Of a stretch of 64,000 nucleotides of DNA, positions 42,504 to 51,753 are shown in pieces. Both the position numbers and the translations under genes were made by a program. The notes under the pieces are model-generated. The model searched no databases and was not told where the DNA came from. It worked only from the letters and a program-made list of their open reading frames with translations. How positions within the stretch are numbered: position 1 is the stretch's first letter; each line of letters begins with the position of its first letter. The DNA lies in assembly GCA_963741755.1 (NCBI GenBank), contig CAVUJG010000018.1, forward strand, positions 1-64,000, written 5' to 3'. This stretch comes from Sva-07 sp963741755. GTDB taxonomy: Bacteria; Actinomycetota; Acidimicrobiia; Acidimicrobiales; Ilumatobacteraceae.

Positions 42504-42525
42504 TTGTCCACAGCCATGTGGACAA
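42504..42525. promoter_or_regulatory. Back-to-back DnaA-box pair or hairpin
   Basis: TTGTCCACA at 42504-42512 and its complement TGTGGACAA at 42517-42525 are separated by four bases. TTGTCCACA is a strong actinobacterial DnaA box. The same palindrome could act as a terminator between convergent genes. In mycobacteria the neighbouring crgA-fhaA block lies close to oriC. Confidence 0.5.
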
Positions 42526-42572
42526 CATGGGGGCGAATCACATGGATGTGGTTCGTGGTGCGCGCCGGGTGG

Positions 42573-42899
42573 CTATCGCCACTTGGTGGCGGTGTACAGC
42601 CCACCGAGGATCATCGCGAGGCCGATCAGCGTCGGAATGTTGCTGTCGGTGAAGACCAGGTACCGCAGCATGATCATCACGCCGCCGCCGATCAGCAGCA
42701 CGAGCATGATCACGGGGATCCAGTTGGGTGGTACGAGCTGACGAGGCTGCGCCTTGGGCGTGTACCGCGAGGATGCTGCCACGTCGTGATGGTCGCCGTG
42801 GTGTTTGTCGCTGCTGTTGGTGCTGACGTAGCGGTCCTCTGGTCGCGTCCCTTTCGGGGTGACCCGTCCACCGCCCGTCTTTCGCTTCGGGGGAGCCAT
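42573..42899 (-). CDS. crgA: Cell division protein CrgA
   Basis: A 108-residue protein with a basic, unstructured cytosolic head and two membrane segments, WIPVIMLVLLIGGGVMIMLRYLVF and LIGLAMILGGLYTATKW. The P.W motif in VPPNWIPVIM and short loop are as in actinobacterial CrgA, which recruits FtsZ-FtsI-related divisome proteins. It sits beside trpG and the pknB-fhaA block exactly as in Mycobacterium. Confidence 0.92.
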   Translation of the reverse strand: MAPPKRKTGGGRVTPKGTRPEDRYVSTNSSDKHHGDHHDVAASSRYTPKAQPRQLVPPNWIPVIMLVLLIGGGVMIMLRYLVFTDSNIPTLIGLAMILGGLYTATKWR

Positions 42900-42978
42900 G
42901 CGGGAACGAGCATACGTGATCCGGCCGACACTGCATTCACGGTGCGTGCTCGACGCCCCGACACTCCATACTTGGCGG

Positions 42979-43566
42979 GTGCCTTCCGCTCCCCGTGTTC
43001 TGGTGATCGACAGCTACGACAGCTTCGTCTACAACCTCGTGCAGTACCTCGGTGAACTCGGTGCCGACCCGATCGTCGTGCGCAACGACCAGCTCACCGT
43101 CGACGAGGCCGTGGCGCTCGCACCCGATGCAGTGCTGCTCTCGCCTGGTCCCGGACGACCGGAAACCAGCGGCATCATCTGTGATGCGATCGGTGCGTTC
43201 GCTGCGCAGGGCACCCCGTTGTTCGGCGTGTGTCTCGGGCACCAGGCGATCGGTCATGTCTATGGTGCGGACGTCGTCGGCGCGCCCGAGCTGATGCACG
43301 GCAAGACGTCACCGATCCTGCACGACGGCGTCGGCGTGTTCGCCGGGCTCCCCTCGCCGCTGACGGCGACGCGATATCACTCGCTCACGCTGGCCCCCGA
43401 CAGCATTCCCGACGAACTGATCGTCACCGCCCGCAGCGCTGATGGTGTGGTGATGGGGGTGCGTCACCGAACGCTCGACGTCGAAGGTGTGCAGTTCCAC
43501 CCCGAGAGCATCCTCACCGGCCACGGCCACGACCTGCTGCGGACGTTCCTGTCGCGGGTCGACTGA
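42979..43566 (+). CDS. trpG: Anthranilate/aminodeoxychorismate synthase glutamine amidotransferase component
   Basis: A 195-residue class I glutamine amidotransferase starting at GTG 42979. DSYDSFVYNLVQYLGELG opens it; LLSPGPGRPETSG is the oxyanion region; Cys85 in LFGVCLGHQAIGH is the nucleophile; and VEGVQFHPESILTGHG holds the His/Glu pair. It supplies ammonia for anthranilate or p-aminobenzoate synthesis. A single gene may serve both pathways. The synteny matches trpG/pabA of mycobacteria. Confidence 0.9.
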   Translation: MPSAPRVLVIDSYDSFVYNLVQYLGELGADPIVVRNDQLTVDEAVALAPDAVLLSPGPGRPETSGIICDAIGAFAAQGTPLFGVCLGHQAIGHVYGADVVGAPELMHGKTSPILHDGVGVFAGLPSPLTATRYHSLTLAPDSIPDELIVTARSADGVVMGVRHRTLDVEGVQFHPESILTGHGHDLLRTFLSRVD

Positions 43567-43589
43567 CTCGAATCGGTCAGGCGAGCACT

Positions 43590-43638
43590 GATCTGTGCCC
43601 CGACCGTCCCGGAGAGCGGGACGCCACGGGCGCAGATC
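43590..43638. terminator. Hairpin between trpG and pknB ends
   Basis: GATCTGTGCCC pairs with GGGCGCAGATC (one G-T), and an inner GTCCC-GGGAC stem stacks within it. The two genes converge here. Confidence 0.6.
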
Positions 43639-43647
43639 GTGACGAGA

Positions 43648-45756
43648 TCAGGGAACGGTGGTCGTGGTCGTCGGCGCGATCGTGGTGGTGGTGGTCGTCG
43701 GCGCGATCGTGGTGGTGGTCGTCGGCGGGATCGTGGTCGCCGGCGTCGTGTTGCGGGCGACGACGATGGTGACCTCGGTGCCCGGCGGCACCTTCGAGCC
43801 GACGGGCAAGCTCTGCGAGATGACACGGCCGTCCTCGGCGGCGCCGAAGTTGCCGTCCTGGTAGGTGCGAACTGGGACGAGGCCGATCTCAGTGAGTGTG
43901 TTGATGGCCTGGGCTTCGGTACGACCGACGACCACGGGCACGCGGACGTCCTCCGGGCCGCTCGACACGATGATCAGGACGTCGCTGCCCTTCTCGACGA
44001 GCTCGCCGGGTCCGGGGCGGATCTCCATGACGGTGTTCTCGGCAACGGTCGGGCTGGAGCGGACGTCCGTGGTGACCACGAACTCGTACGGCGGGGCCTC
44101 GAGCACACCGCGGGCGTCGATCTCGCTCATCCCGATGATCTCACCCGGCACCTGCACGCTGGAGGGAGGGGCGGACACGACGAGGTTCACGAGCGACCCC
44201 TGGAGCGCCGGCGTCTCGGGAGGCGGGTCGGTGCTGACCACGGTGTCCTGGGCGACGTCGTCGCGTTCGACGGTGGTGAGTTCGCCGACGACGAAGCCGT
44301 CGGCAGCGAGCCGCGTTCGCGCCTCCTCGGACGAGAGACCGACGACGTTGGGGATCGGCACGAGTTGCGGATCGGGGTTGTAGATGATCTCGACCACCTC
44401 GTCCGGCAGGATCAGCGTTCCGGCCACCGGATCGGTGCGGTGGACGAACCCGAACGGCACGAGGTTGTTCTCCTCGGCGGTGGTCGTGAAGCTGATGTTC
44501 TTGGCGGTGAGATCGGCGGTGACCTCGGTCAGCGGTCGGTTCGTGTAGTCCTCGAGGACGAATTGTTCGGAATCCTCGCCACCGTCGTCGCCGCTCAGCG
44601 CCTGGAACAACAACACGCCGCCGATGACGAGCAGGATCAAGGCCACGAACGCCCCGAGCGCGTACCAGCCGGTACGCGACGGGTTCGTGTCGTAGTACAT
44701 GGCGTCGGCTGACGCTCCGGTCGGATACCCCGCCTCCATCATTCCGGTCGACGGGACGCTCGTCGAGCGGGGAGCGGCGGTCGGGATCATCCCGGTTGGC
44801 GCAGTGGTGGGGTTGACCGTGGTGGCACCGGCGATGCCGGCCGCTGCGGCGCCGGCAACGGCGATGCCGGCCGCACGATTCTGCGTGCCCTGGGCAGCGG
44901 CGAGGGCCTGGACCGGTTCGTCGTTGCGGAACCGGCGCAGGTCGTCGCGGAGTGCAGCGGCGCTCGGATAGCGCAGCTTGGGATCCTTGGCGAGCAGCTT
45001 CGCGACGATCGCCTCGAACGAGCGGGGCACGTCGGCGACGATCTGCACGAGCGGCTGGGGCGCGTCGTGCACCTGCTTGTAGGCGATGCTCACCGGGTTC
45101 TCGCCGGTGAACGGCGGCTTGCCGGCCACCATCTCGTACATCACGATGCCGAGCGAGTACAGGTCGCTGCGCGGGTCGGGCTGCGCACCCTGCGCCTGCT
45201 CGGGGGAGAAGTACGTCGCGGTGCCCATGACCGAGCCGACCTGGGTGAGGTTCGATTCGGTCGGTGCGTTGAGCGCCCGGGCGATCCCGAAGTCGGCCAC
45301 CTTCACCTGGCCGTTCGAGCCGATGAGGATGTTGGCCGGCTTGATGTCGCGATGTGCGACGTGATTGTCGTGAGCGAATCCCAGCGCGGCGGCGACCTCG
45401 CTCGCGATCTCGGCGGCCTGCTTCGACGTGAGCTGCTTGTTGGTCGAGAGGACCTCGGCGAGGGTGCGGCCCTGTACCTCCTCCATCACGATGAAGTAGG
45501 TACCTTCGTACTTGCCCCAGTCGTAGACGTTGACGATGTTGGGGTGCGACAGGCTGGCGGCCGACTGCGCCTCGCGACGGAACCGCTCGACGAAGTTCGC
45601 GTCGGTGGCGAACTCGGGGAACAGCACCTTCACTGCGACTTGGCGGTCGAGCAGGAGATCGCGCGCGGAGAACACGTCGGCCATGCCGCCGCGTCCGATC
45701 CGCTTGTGGATCTCGTACCGGTCGTTGATGACCGTCGCCTGCCCGTTGTTCGTCAC
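43648..45756 (-). CDS. pknB: PknB-type serine/threonine kinase with four PASTA repeats
   Basis: A 702-residue membrane kinase. The kinase domain (~14-275) has GRGGMADVF, catalytic-loop HRDIKPANIL and DFGIARAL. An Ala/Thr/Pro juxtamembrane linker and one membrane helix (WYALGAFVALILLVIGGVLLF, about residue 365) follow. Four extracellular PASTA units run to about 670; they bind muropeptide or lipid II in homologues. The protein ends in three Thr runs separated by IAP. It is the likely kinase for the FHA proteins and wall enzymes in this operon. Unlike Mycobacterium, there is no pknA next to it. Confidence 0.95.
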   Translation of the reverse strand: MTNNGQATVINDRYEIHKRIGRGGMADVFSARDLLLDRQVAVKVLFPEFATDANFVERFRREAQSAASLSHPNIVNVYDWGKYEGTYFIVMEEVQGRTLAEVLSTNKQLTSKQAAEIASEVAAALGFAHDNHVAHRDIKPANILIGSNGQVKVADFGIARALNAPTESNLTQVGSVMGTATYFSPEQAQGAQPDPRSDLYSLGIVMYEMVAGKPPFTGENPVSIAYKQVHDAPQPLVQIVADVPRSFEAIVAKLLAKDPKLRYPSAAALRDDLRRFRNDEPVQALAAAQGTQNRAAGIAVAGAAAAGIAGATTVNPTTAPTGMIPTAAPRSTSVPSTGMMEAGYPTGASADAMYYDTNPSRTGWYALGAFVALILLVIGGVLLFQALSGDDGGEDSEQFVLEDYTNRPLTEVTADLTAKNISFTTTAEENNLVPFGFVHRTDPVAGTLILPDEVVEIIYNPDPQLVPIPNVVGLSSEEARTRLAADGFVVGELTTVERDDVAQDTVVSTDPPPETPALQGSLVNLVVSAPPSSVQVPGEIIGMSEIDARGVLEAPPYEFVVTTDVRSSPTVAENTVMEIRPGPGELVEKGSDVLIIVSSGPEDVRVPVVVGRTEAQAINTLTEIGLVPVRTYQDGNFGAAEDGRVISQSLPVGSKVPPGTEVTIVVARNTTPATTIPPTTTTTIAPTTTTTTIAPTTTTTVP

Positions 45757-45874
45757 TGTGTGCTCTCTCCGCCGCCACGTCGGTACGCAGCGCTGTGCAA
45801 GGTTACCGACTGGTCACCACGCGTGAACTGCAGGTCACCGTGGCGGGTCGCTCGGTCTGGATTGTTCGTGTGAC

Positions 45875-47398
45875 TCATCCGCCCGCCTCGGGGGCCGGTG
45901 TCACGGGCGTGGCGCCGGGCCCGGTGAGCAGGAAGTCGAGCATTCCCTTGGCGATCGGGCCTGCCAGGCGTCCGCCCGTCGCGGCGACGTCGGCGGTCGA
46001 CTGGACGTTGGTCAGCACGACCGACACGGCGTACTGCGGGTTGTCTGCGGGGGCGAACGCGAGGATCCACGCGTGCGACAGGTCGGGGTTCGACGGATCG
46101 CCGAGCTGCGCGGTCCCGGTCTTGGCCGCGACCGGAATGCCCCCGTTCAGGGCGATGCAGCAGCTCGCCGTGCCCCGCTCGGCAACGCCGATCATCAACT
46201 GTCGTTCGATCTCGGCGGTCTGCGGTGAGATCGGTGTCTTCCACACGGATGGGCTGGTCTCGTCGAGGACGCGCCCGGCCTGGTCGTAGGTCGATTCGAC
46301 GGCGTACGGCGTCATCATCTGGCCGCCGTTCGCGACGGCGCCTGCCACCATGGCCATGTGCAGCGGCACCATCTGCACCTCGCTCTGGCCGAAGCCGCGG
46401 ATCGCCAACAGCGGCAGTTCCTGCGAGAGGTTGTCGGTGTTTCCGAACGTGCTCGCGATCGGTCGGGGCAGGTCGATCGGCAACGGCTCGCCGATGCCCC
46501 AGGCCTCGGTACCGGCGATCATCGCTTCGGGCCCGAGGAACGTCGAGAGCTGCGCGAACGGAATGTTGCAGCTGCGGGCGAACACGGTGGCCAGGTCGCC
46601 ACCGCACAGGCTGCCGTTGTAGTTCTGGATCGGATCGGTGGTCTGCGGTGGCACCCATTCGCGTTCGCTCGGGAACTGAGTGTCGAGGGTGGCGACGCCG
46701 CTCTCGAGGGCGATGCCGGTCGTGATCACCTTGAAGGTCGAGCCGGGCATGTACCGCTCCTGGTACGCCTGGGCGAGCAGCGGACTTCCGGGCGCGTTCT
46801 GCAGGTCGGTGATGACGTCCTGAGCGACGGCGAAGTCGGCGTTGACGAACGTGTTCGGGTCGAAGGTCGGGTTGCTGTACATCGCCCGGATCGCGCCGGT
46901 TGCTGGCTCGATCACGGTGATCGAGCCGCTCTGCCCACCGAGGAGGAACTTGGCGACTTCCTGGGCGTCGTGGCGCACAGCGAGTTCCACGGTGCCGGTC
47001 GATCCCGTTCCGCCGGTGAGCAGATCGCCGAGCCCGCGGACCTGTTGTTCGGTGGTCGACCCGGTGAGCACGTCGCCGTACATCTTCTCGACCTGGGTCG
47101 AGCCGAACGCGAACGTGAAGTAGCCGGTGATGTCGGCGAGCAGATCACCGGTCGGGTACTCGCGTCGGAAGTCGTACGGTTCCCCCGGCGCCGTCGGGTA
47201 CGACACGGCGGCGACGATGCCGTCGCTCGTGACGATCGGCCCGCGCGGCTTGTTGAACTCGCGCAGCACCTGGCGGGTGTTGTCGAAGCGTGCCTCGAGA
47301 TCTTGCGTGCGGCCGACCTGCCAATAGTTGAGTGCGACGAACAGCACGACGTAGCAGGCCATCAGCCCGAGTGCGAGCTGACGGATCTGGCGGTTCAT
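45875..47398 (-). CDS. pbpA: Penicillin-binding protein PbpA (class B transpeptidase)
   Basis: A 507-residue peptidoglycan transpeptidase. After one N-terminal membrane anchor (LALGLMACYVVLFVALNYW) and a dimerisation domain, the catalytic domain shows PGSTFKVI (SxxK), SCN (SxN) and AAKTGTAQL (KTG). ATG 47398 overlaps the rodA stop by four bases, as expected for a RodA-PbpA synthase pair. The first segment RQVLREFNKPRGPIVTSDG is typical of actinobacterial PbpA. It cross-links new wall at the septum or pole. Confidence 0.94.
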   Translation of the reverse strand: MNRQIRQLALGLMACYVVLFVALNYWQVGRTQDLEARFDNTRQVLREFNKPRGPIVTSDGIVAAVSYPTAPGEPYDFRREYPTGDLLADITGYFTFAFGSTQVEKMYGDVLTGSTTEQQVRGLGDLLTGGTGSTGTVELAVRHDAQEVAKFLLGGQSGSITVIEPATGAIRAMYSNPTFDPNTFVNADFAVAQDVITDLQNAPGSPLLAQAYQERYMPGSTFKVITTGIALESGVATLDTQFPSEREWVPPQTTDPIQNYNGSLCGGDLATVFARSCNIPFAQLSTFLGPEAMIAGTEAWGIGEPLPIDLPRPIASTFGNTDNLSQELPLLAIRGFGQSEVQMVPLHMAMVAGAVANGGQMMTPYAVESTYDQAGRVLDETSPSVWKTPISPQTAEIERQLMIGVAERGTASCCIALNGGIPVAAKTGTAQLGDPSNPDLSHAWILAFAPADNPQYAVSVVLTNVQSTADVAATGGRLAGPIAKGMLDFLLTGPGATPVTPAPEAGG

Positions 47399-48831
47399 GC
47401 CGCCGCCCGACGAGCCTCGCGGCGCAGCTGTCGGCCGAGACGCCACGCCTTCCACCGCTCCGACGGCGTGGGGTCGTCGGGGAGTTCACCGAGGCGACGC
47501 GCCGACGAGTCCGACAGTCGGATCAGCAAGGCGAGCAGCACGTAGTTCGCGATGAGTGACGAACCTCCGTAGCTGACGAATGGGAGGGTGATACCGGTGA
47601 GCGGAACGACCTTGATCACGCCACCGACGATCACGAACGCCTGCACCCCGACGATCGTGGTGAGGCCCACGGCGAGAAGCTTCTCGAAGGTGCGGTCGGT
47701 GCGCAGCGCGATTCGGAGTCCTGCGCCGACGATCAACACGTACGCCATCAGCACCGCCGACGCGCCGATCAGGCCCCACTCCTCGCCGATCGCCGCGAAG
47801 ATGAAGTCGTTCTCTGCGTACGGCACCTGGCCGGGGTTGCCTCGGCCGAGCCCCGTACCGGTGAGGCCACCGTCGGCGAGGCCGTAGATCCCCTGGATGA
47901 TCTGGTAGCCGTCGTCGAGCGGGTCGGCCCACGGATCGAGCCAGATCGACACACGCGTCTGCACGTGGCCGAACTGGGTCCACGCGAAGTACGCAGCGCC
48001 GGCGAAGAGTGCGACACCGGCCACGAGGTAGCTGACCCGTTCCGTGGCCACCCACATCATCACCACGAACAGCGTGAAGAAGAGCAGCGACGACCCGAGG
48101 TCCTTCTGGAACACCATGACGACAACGGAGAATCCCCAGGCCAACAGGATGGGTGCGATGTAGCGCGGTTCGGGGAGGCGGAGCGGACCGACCTTCCACG
48201 TCGAGGCAGCGATCAGCTCGCGGCGATCGGCGAGGTACGAGGCGAAGAAGATGGCGAGGAAGAGCTTGGCGAATTCGCCCGGCTGGAAGTTGATCGGCCC
48301 GAGGCTCACCCAGATGCGGGCGCCGTTGATCGTCTGTCCGACGCCGGGCACGAGGGGCAGCATCAGCAGGAACGCGCCGGCGAAGAAGAACAACCAGCTG
48401 TATCGCGACAGATCACTTGCTCGTTGCACGACGAGCAACGTGAGGACGAAAGCGACGATCGCGACGAGGCTCCACGTCGCCTGGAGTCCGGCGAGTTCGT
48501 CGTCGAGGCGGGTGATCATCACGAAACCGATGCCGTGGAGCAGCGCCGCGAGCGGGAGCAGCGTCCCGTCGGCGCCGCGAGCCACGAGACGAACCACGAT
48601 GTGCGCGCACAGCAGCAGACCCATCAGGATCGCGACGAAGATCACGATCCCTGGCGGGATCTCGGCATTCGTGCCGAGTGCCGTGATCGTGTACGCGGCG
48701 CCGGTGATCAGCGCCGCCATGATCACCAGCGTCAGCTCGGTGGTGCGGCGGCTGCGCGCGAGAGGCGACACGGGACGCTCGACGATGCCGTCGTCCTCGA
48801 CGTACCACGTGGGCGCCGCGGTGTCGGTCAC
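47395..48831 (-). CDS. rodA: FtsW/RodA/SpoVE family glycosyltransferase
   Basis: A 478-residue SEDS protein with about 12 membrane helices. NGARIWVSLGPINFQPGEFAKLFLAIF contains the conserved signature, VFQKDLGSSLLFFTLFV the catalytic Asp region, and ITLPFVSYGGSSLIANYVLLALL the C-terminal motif. GTG 48831 overlaps the pstP stop by four bases. It polymerises lipid II and works with the PbpA encoded directly behind it. The ~35-residue polar head is typical of actinobacterial RodA. Confidence 0.94.
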   Translation of the reverse strand: MTDTAAPTWYVEDDGIVERPVSPLARSRRTTELTLVIMAALITGAAYTITALGTNAEIPPGIVIFVAILMGLLLCAHIVVRLVARGADGTLLPLAALLHGIGFVMITRLDDELAGLQATWSLVAIVAFVLTLLVVQRASDLSRYSWLFFFAGAFLLMLPLVPGVGQTINGARIWVSLGPINFQPGEFAKLFLAIFFASYLADRRELIAASTWKVGPLRLPEPRYIAPILLAWGFSVVVMVFQKDLGSSLLFFTLFVVMMWVATERVSYLVAGVALFAGAAYFAWTQFGHVQTRVSIWLDPWADPLDDGYQIIQGIYGLADGGLTGTGLGRGNPGQVPYAENDFIFAAIGEEWGLIGASAVLMAYVLIVGAGLRIALRTDRTFEKLLAVGLTTIVGVQAFVIVGGVIKVVPLTGITLPFVSYGGSSLIANYVLLALLIRLSDSSARRLGELPDDPTPSERWKAWRLGRQLRREARRAAA

Positions 48832-50213
48832 GGCCCGCTGGTGGTGGTCACGCCCACCGGTGCGCCGGCGCCTGTGGTGGTGGCGTCCTCGACAGTGGTG
48901 GTGGGTGGCACCGTCGTGGTGGTCGTCGTTGTCGTCGTGGTGGTGGTGGTCGTCGTCGTGCCGGCGTTGATGAACTCGACCGCGGCTTCGAAACTGTCGA
49001 ACTGTGGTTCTGTCTCGATGGCCGTGGCGACCTCGGGGTCGAACTCGGCACGCTCGGGTCCGACGGCGTCGGCGGTCGGCTCGATCCACAGCACGCCACC
49101 CGGACGGCCTTGGTAGATCACCGCCTGGTCCTGATCGTTGAATGCGACGAACCAGCCGCTACGTGCCCACGCCGAGAACACGACGAAGCCGACGACGAGG
49201 ACCGCGGCGACGGCGAAGCCGATACCGAGGCGCACGAGTGTGCGGCGCCGACCTGGCGCTGCGTCCTCGTCGGCGACGGTCGGTTGTGGCGGTCGAGTGC
49301 CATCGGATGATGCAGCATCCGGGTCGAGTTCGAGCGTGCCTGCCGGCGTCGGGTCGGTCCCGGTCTCCGCCCACACGGGCACGAGATCGAGTTCCTGGGT
49401 CGGGTCGGGCGGATCGTCGCCCTCGAGCACGTCGACGACGATCACGGTGATGTTGTCGCGACCACCGGCTTCGTTGGCCTTGTCGACCAGCCGTTCGGCG
49501 GCGATCTGCGGATCGGACTCGAGGGTGAGAGTTGCGGCGATGTCGACGTCGGCGACCTCGTCGACGAGGCCGTCGCTGCACAGCACGAATCGGTCGCCCC
49601 GGATCAGCGGCAGCGTCCACCAGTCGACTCGCACCTCGGGCTCGATGCCGAGTGCACGGGTGATGATGTTGCGACGCGGATGGTCGCGAGCCTCGTCTTC
49701 GGTGATGTGGCCGGTCGCGACGAGCTCTTGGACGTAGCTGTGGTCGACGGTGACCCGCCGGAGTCGACCGTGCCGGAAGAGATACGTGCGTGAGTCGCCG
49801 ACGTTGGCCAGCACCAGGGCCTCGCTCGGTTCGGCCGGCACGACGGGAGTGACGTCACCATCGTTGTCTTCGATGTTCGGTTCTGCGCGCCCGGCAAACG
49901 GGTCGGAGATCACGGCGATCGCCGTCACCGTGGTTCCCATGCCGTGCTGGCCGGGGTTGGCGATGGCGGCGCGGAAGATGTCGCCGTTCGCCACCCGGAT
50001 CGCATCGACGACGGCTGGTGCACTCGGCGGTTGGGCGCCGTCGAGGAGCGTGCCGATCCGGTCGACGGCGATCTGGCTCGCGACCTCGCCGGCTTCGTGT
50101 CCGCCCATGCCATCGGCGACGACGAACACTCGGTCGGTGACGAGCAGGTTGTCTTCGTTCTCGGGCCGGAGCTGGCCCTTGTCTGTCGATGCTCCAACAC
50201 GGAGTTGGGCCAT
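48828..50213 (-). CDS. pstP: PP2C-type Ser/Thr phosphatase PstP with Thr-rich tail
   Basis: A 461-residue phosphatase. PP2C metal motifs are RPENEDNLLV, VVADGMGGHEAGEVAS, LANVGDSRTYLFR, LCSDGLVDEV and GGRDNITVIVV (residues ~15-245). A linker and one membrane helix (LGIGFAVAAVLVVGFVVFSAW, ~335) lead to an extracellular part that ends in 16 consecutive Thr, then VPPTTTVEDATTT. It reverses PknB phosphorylation. The long poly-Thr end is unusual and mirrors the Thr runs at the end of PknB. Confidence 0.94.
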   Translation of the reverse strand: MAQLRVGASTDKGQLRPENEDNLLVTDRVFVVADGMGGHEAGEVASQIAVDRIGTLLDGAQPPSAPAVVDAIRVANGDIFRAAIANPGQHGMGTTVTAIAVISDPFAGRAEPNIEDNDGDVTPVVPAEPSEALVLANVGDSRTYLFRHGRLRRVTVDHSYVQELVATGHITEDEARDHPRRNIITRALGIEPEVRVDWWTLPLIRGDRFVLCSDGLVDEVADVDIAATLTLESDPQIAAERLVDKANEAGGRDNITVIVVDVLEGDDPPDPTQELDLVPVWAETGTDPTPAGTLELDPDAASSDGTRPPQPTVADEDAAPGRRRTLVRLGIGFAVAAVLVVGFVVFSAWARSGWFVAFNDQDQAVIYQGRPGGVLWIEPTADAVGPERAEFDPEVATAIETEPQFDSFEAAVEFINAGTTTTTTTTTTTTTTTTVPPTTTVEDATTTGAGAPVGVTTTSGP

Positions 50214-50235
50214 CAGGTCGTCTCCGTCGTACGCA

Positions 50236-50787
50236 TCACTGGGCCTCGATCACGGTCGTGCCGGCCTGGACCCGATCGCCGGGATGGAGCAGCTTGGTTC
50301 CCGCGAGCTTGGATCCGTTGTGGAACGTGCCGTTCGTGGACCCGAGATCTTCGACCATCGGCTGTCCTTCGTAGTCGTAGAAGCGGACGTGACGCTGGGA
50401 GATGAAGGCATCGTCATCGAGCACGATCGCGCAGGCTGGATCGCGCCCCAGCACGATGTCGCCGCCGAGTTGCACCGTGACGCCTCGACGCGAGCGTGGC
50501 TCGAGGATCACGAGTCGAGTCGCGCGGCCGCGCTGCTGCTTCGACTGCCGCTTGGCCGCTTTCGACGGCTTGGGCATCGGAGCGGTCGCAGCGGCAACGG
50601 GGGGTCGTCCCATCGGGGTGGTCTGGCCCGCCGCTGGTGACGGCGCTGCCTGGCGGGGGGCGCCGACCATCGGACGACGGCTCGGCGTGCGTACTTCGCT
50701 CCACACCGCCCACAACACGCGAGCGAAGAAGAGGTACAGCAGTCCGAGGAGCACGAACTTCAGAATGGTGAGGACTTGGTCGGTCAT
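50236..50787 (-). CDS. fhaB: FhaB, membrane-anchored FHA domain protein
   Basis: A 183-residue protein with one N-terminal membrane helix (ILKFVLLGLLYLFFARVLWAVW), a Pro/Ala-rich basic linker, and a C-terminal FHA domain: DIVLGRDPACAIVLDDDAFISQRHVRFYDYEGQPMVEDLGSTNGTFHNGSKL. The GR, SxxH and NG phosphothreonine-binding residues are present. In mycobacteria FhaB (FipA) links phosphorylated divisome proteins. It lies between fhaA and pstP as expected. Confidence 0.93.
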   Translation of the reverse strand: MTDQVLTILKFVLLGLLYLFFARVLWAVWSEVRTPSRRPMVGAPRQAAPSPAAGQTTPMGRPPVAAATAPMPKPSKAAKRQSKQQRGRATRLVILEPRSRRGVTVQLGGDIVLGRDPACAIVLDDDAFISQRHVRFYDYEGQPMVEDLGSTNGTFHNGSKLAGTKLLHPGDRVQAGTTVIEAQ

Positions 50788-50831
50788 GGCAGCGCGTTCA
50801 TGTCAGCACGAGGGAGCTGAAGCTCCGGTCG

Positions 50832-51496
50832 GTCAGGACGCCTCGAACCGGACGTGGGTCGAGCCGAAACTGATGATGTCGCCGTCGCGAAGGCGGCTGT
50901 TCGCCGACGATCCTGACGCCGTTGACCATCGTGCCGTTCGTCGAGCCGAGGTCGGTGACGACGTAGGCGGACGGCCCCGCATTGACCTCGGCGTGGTTGC
51001 GGCTGATGTTGCTGTCGTTGATCGAGATCGTGCACTCGGGGAGTCGTCCGACGGTGACCTTGGCGCTGCCGAGGTCGACGCGTTGACCCGACGGCAGGAC
51101 GAGCGAGCCCATGCCGGGGCCGGTGGCGGCCTGCTTGAGCTGGCTGACGATGTTGAAGCGGCCCGTGCGCAATTCGTTGTCGACGGCGAGCTGGACGGTG
51201 ACGGGACCCATGAAGTGGTAGCCCTCTTCGCGGGCGTACTCGCGGGCGGCCTCGGCGAGTTCGGCGACGAGGGCGTCCTCGATGTCGTTGAAGCTGGCGT
51301 GGTCGATGGCGCTCAGCACCACCGTGAAGTCGTTGGGGACGATGCGGCGACCCTTGACGTCGACCGAGCGTTGGTCGTCCATCTCGCGTACGAGACGTCG
51401 GCCGAGTTCGATGGGACGGATCGAGCCCTTGGAGCGACGAAAGAACACGCCATCGACCATACGCTCCAAACGGTGCTCCAGTGACTGCAATCCCAT
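50832..51496 (-). CDS. fhaA: FhaA, DUF3662 plus FHA domain, with one frameshift near the end
   Basis: A ~220-residue protein: an N-terminal DUF3662 domain (MGLQSLEHRLERMVDGVFFRRSKGSIRPIELGRRLVREM) and a C-terminal FHA domain (KVTVGRLPECTISINDSNISRNHAEV, LGSTNGTMVNG). After GVRIVG near 50903 the frame breaks; the expected end SRLRDGDIISFGSTHVRFEAS is encoded in another frame to a stop at 50832. FhaA binds phosphorylated partners such as MviN in mycobacteria. As the locus is otherwise intact, a sequencing indel is likely. Confidence 0.85.
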
Positions 51497-51579
51497 AGGT
51501 GGCTTGCCAGGCTACTGCCCTCGTTGGTGCCCGCCCCGTCGCTCCAGCCCGTCAGTGTGGACCGGTCTGCGGCCCGTCG

Positions 51580-51680
51580 CGATGAGCCAAACCGCCGTAT
51601 CCGGTCGCTTCGCTCATCGGTGGGCGTTCGGACCGGTTTGTGATGAGCCAAACCGCCGTATCCGGTCGCTTCGCTCATCG
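51580..51680. repeat. Paired 40-bp palindromic repeat (pair 2)
   Basis: Copies at 51580-51619 and 51641-51680, again exactly 61 bp apart, with ends CGATGAGC (second copy TGATGAGC) and GCTCATCG and core CCGTATCCGG. They lie between the fhaA start and tRNA-Leu, so a terminator role is less natural here. Confidence 0.85.
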
Positions 51681-51753
51681 GTGGGCGTTGCGGGAGTGGT
51701 GCAATCCGCGCGTGCCAAGCGTCGAGGAGAGCGCTAACGTTCGTGCTCCACTT

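Noticed and set aside
43658..43760. Tandem GGTGGTCGTC-like DNA repeats at the pknB and pstP ends
   Set aside because: These are Thr codon runs inside the C-terminal tails of the two proteins, not CRISPR or VNTR elements outside genes.
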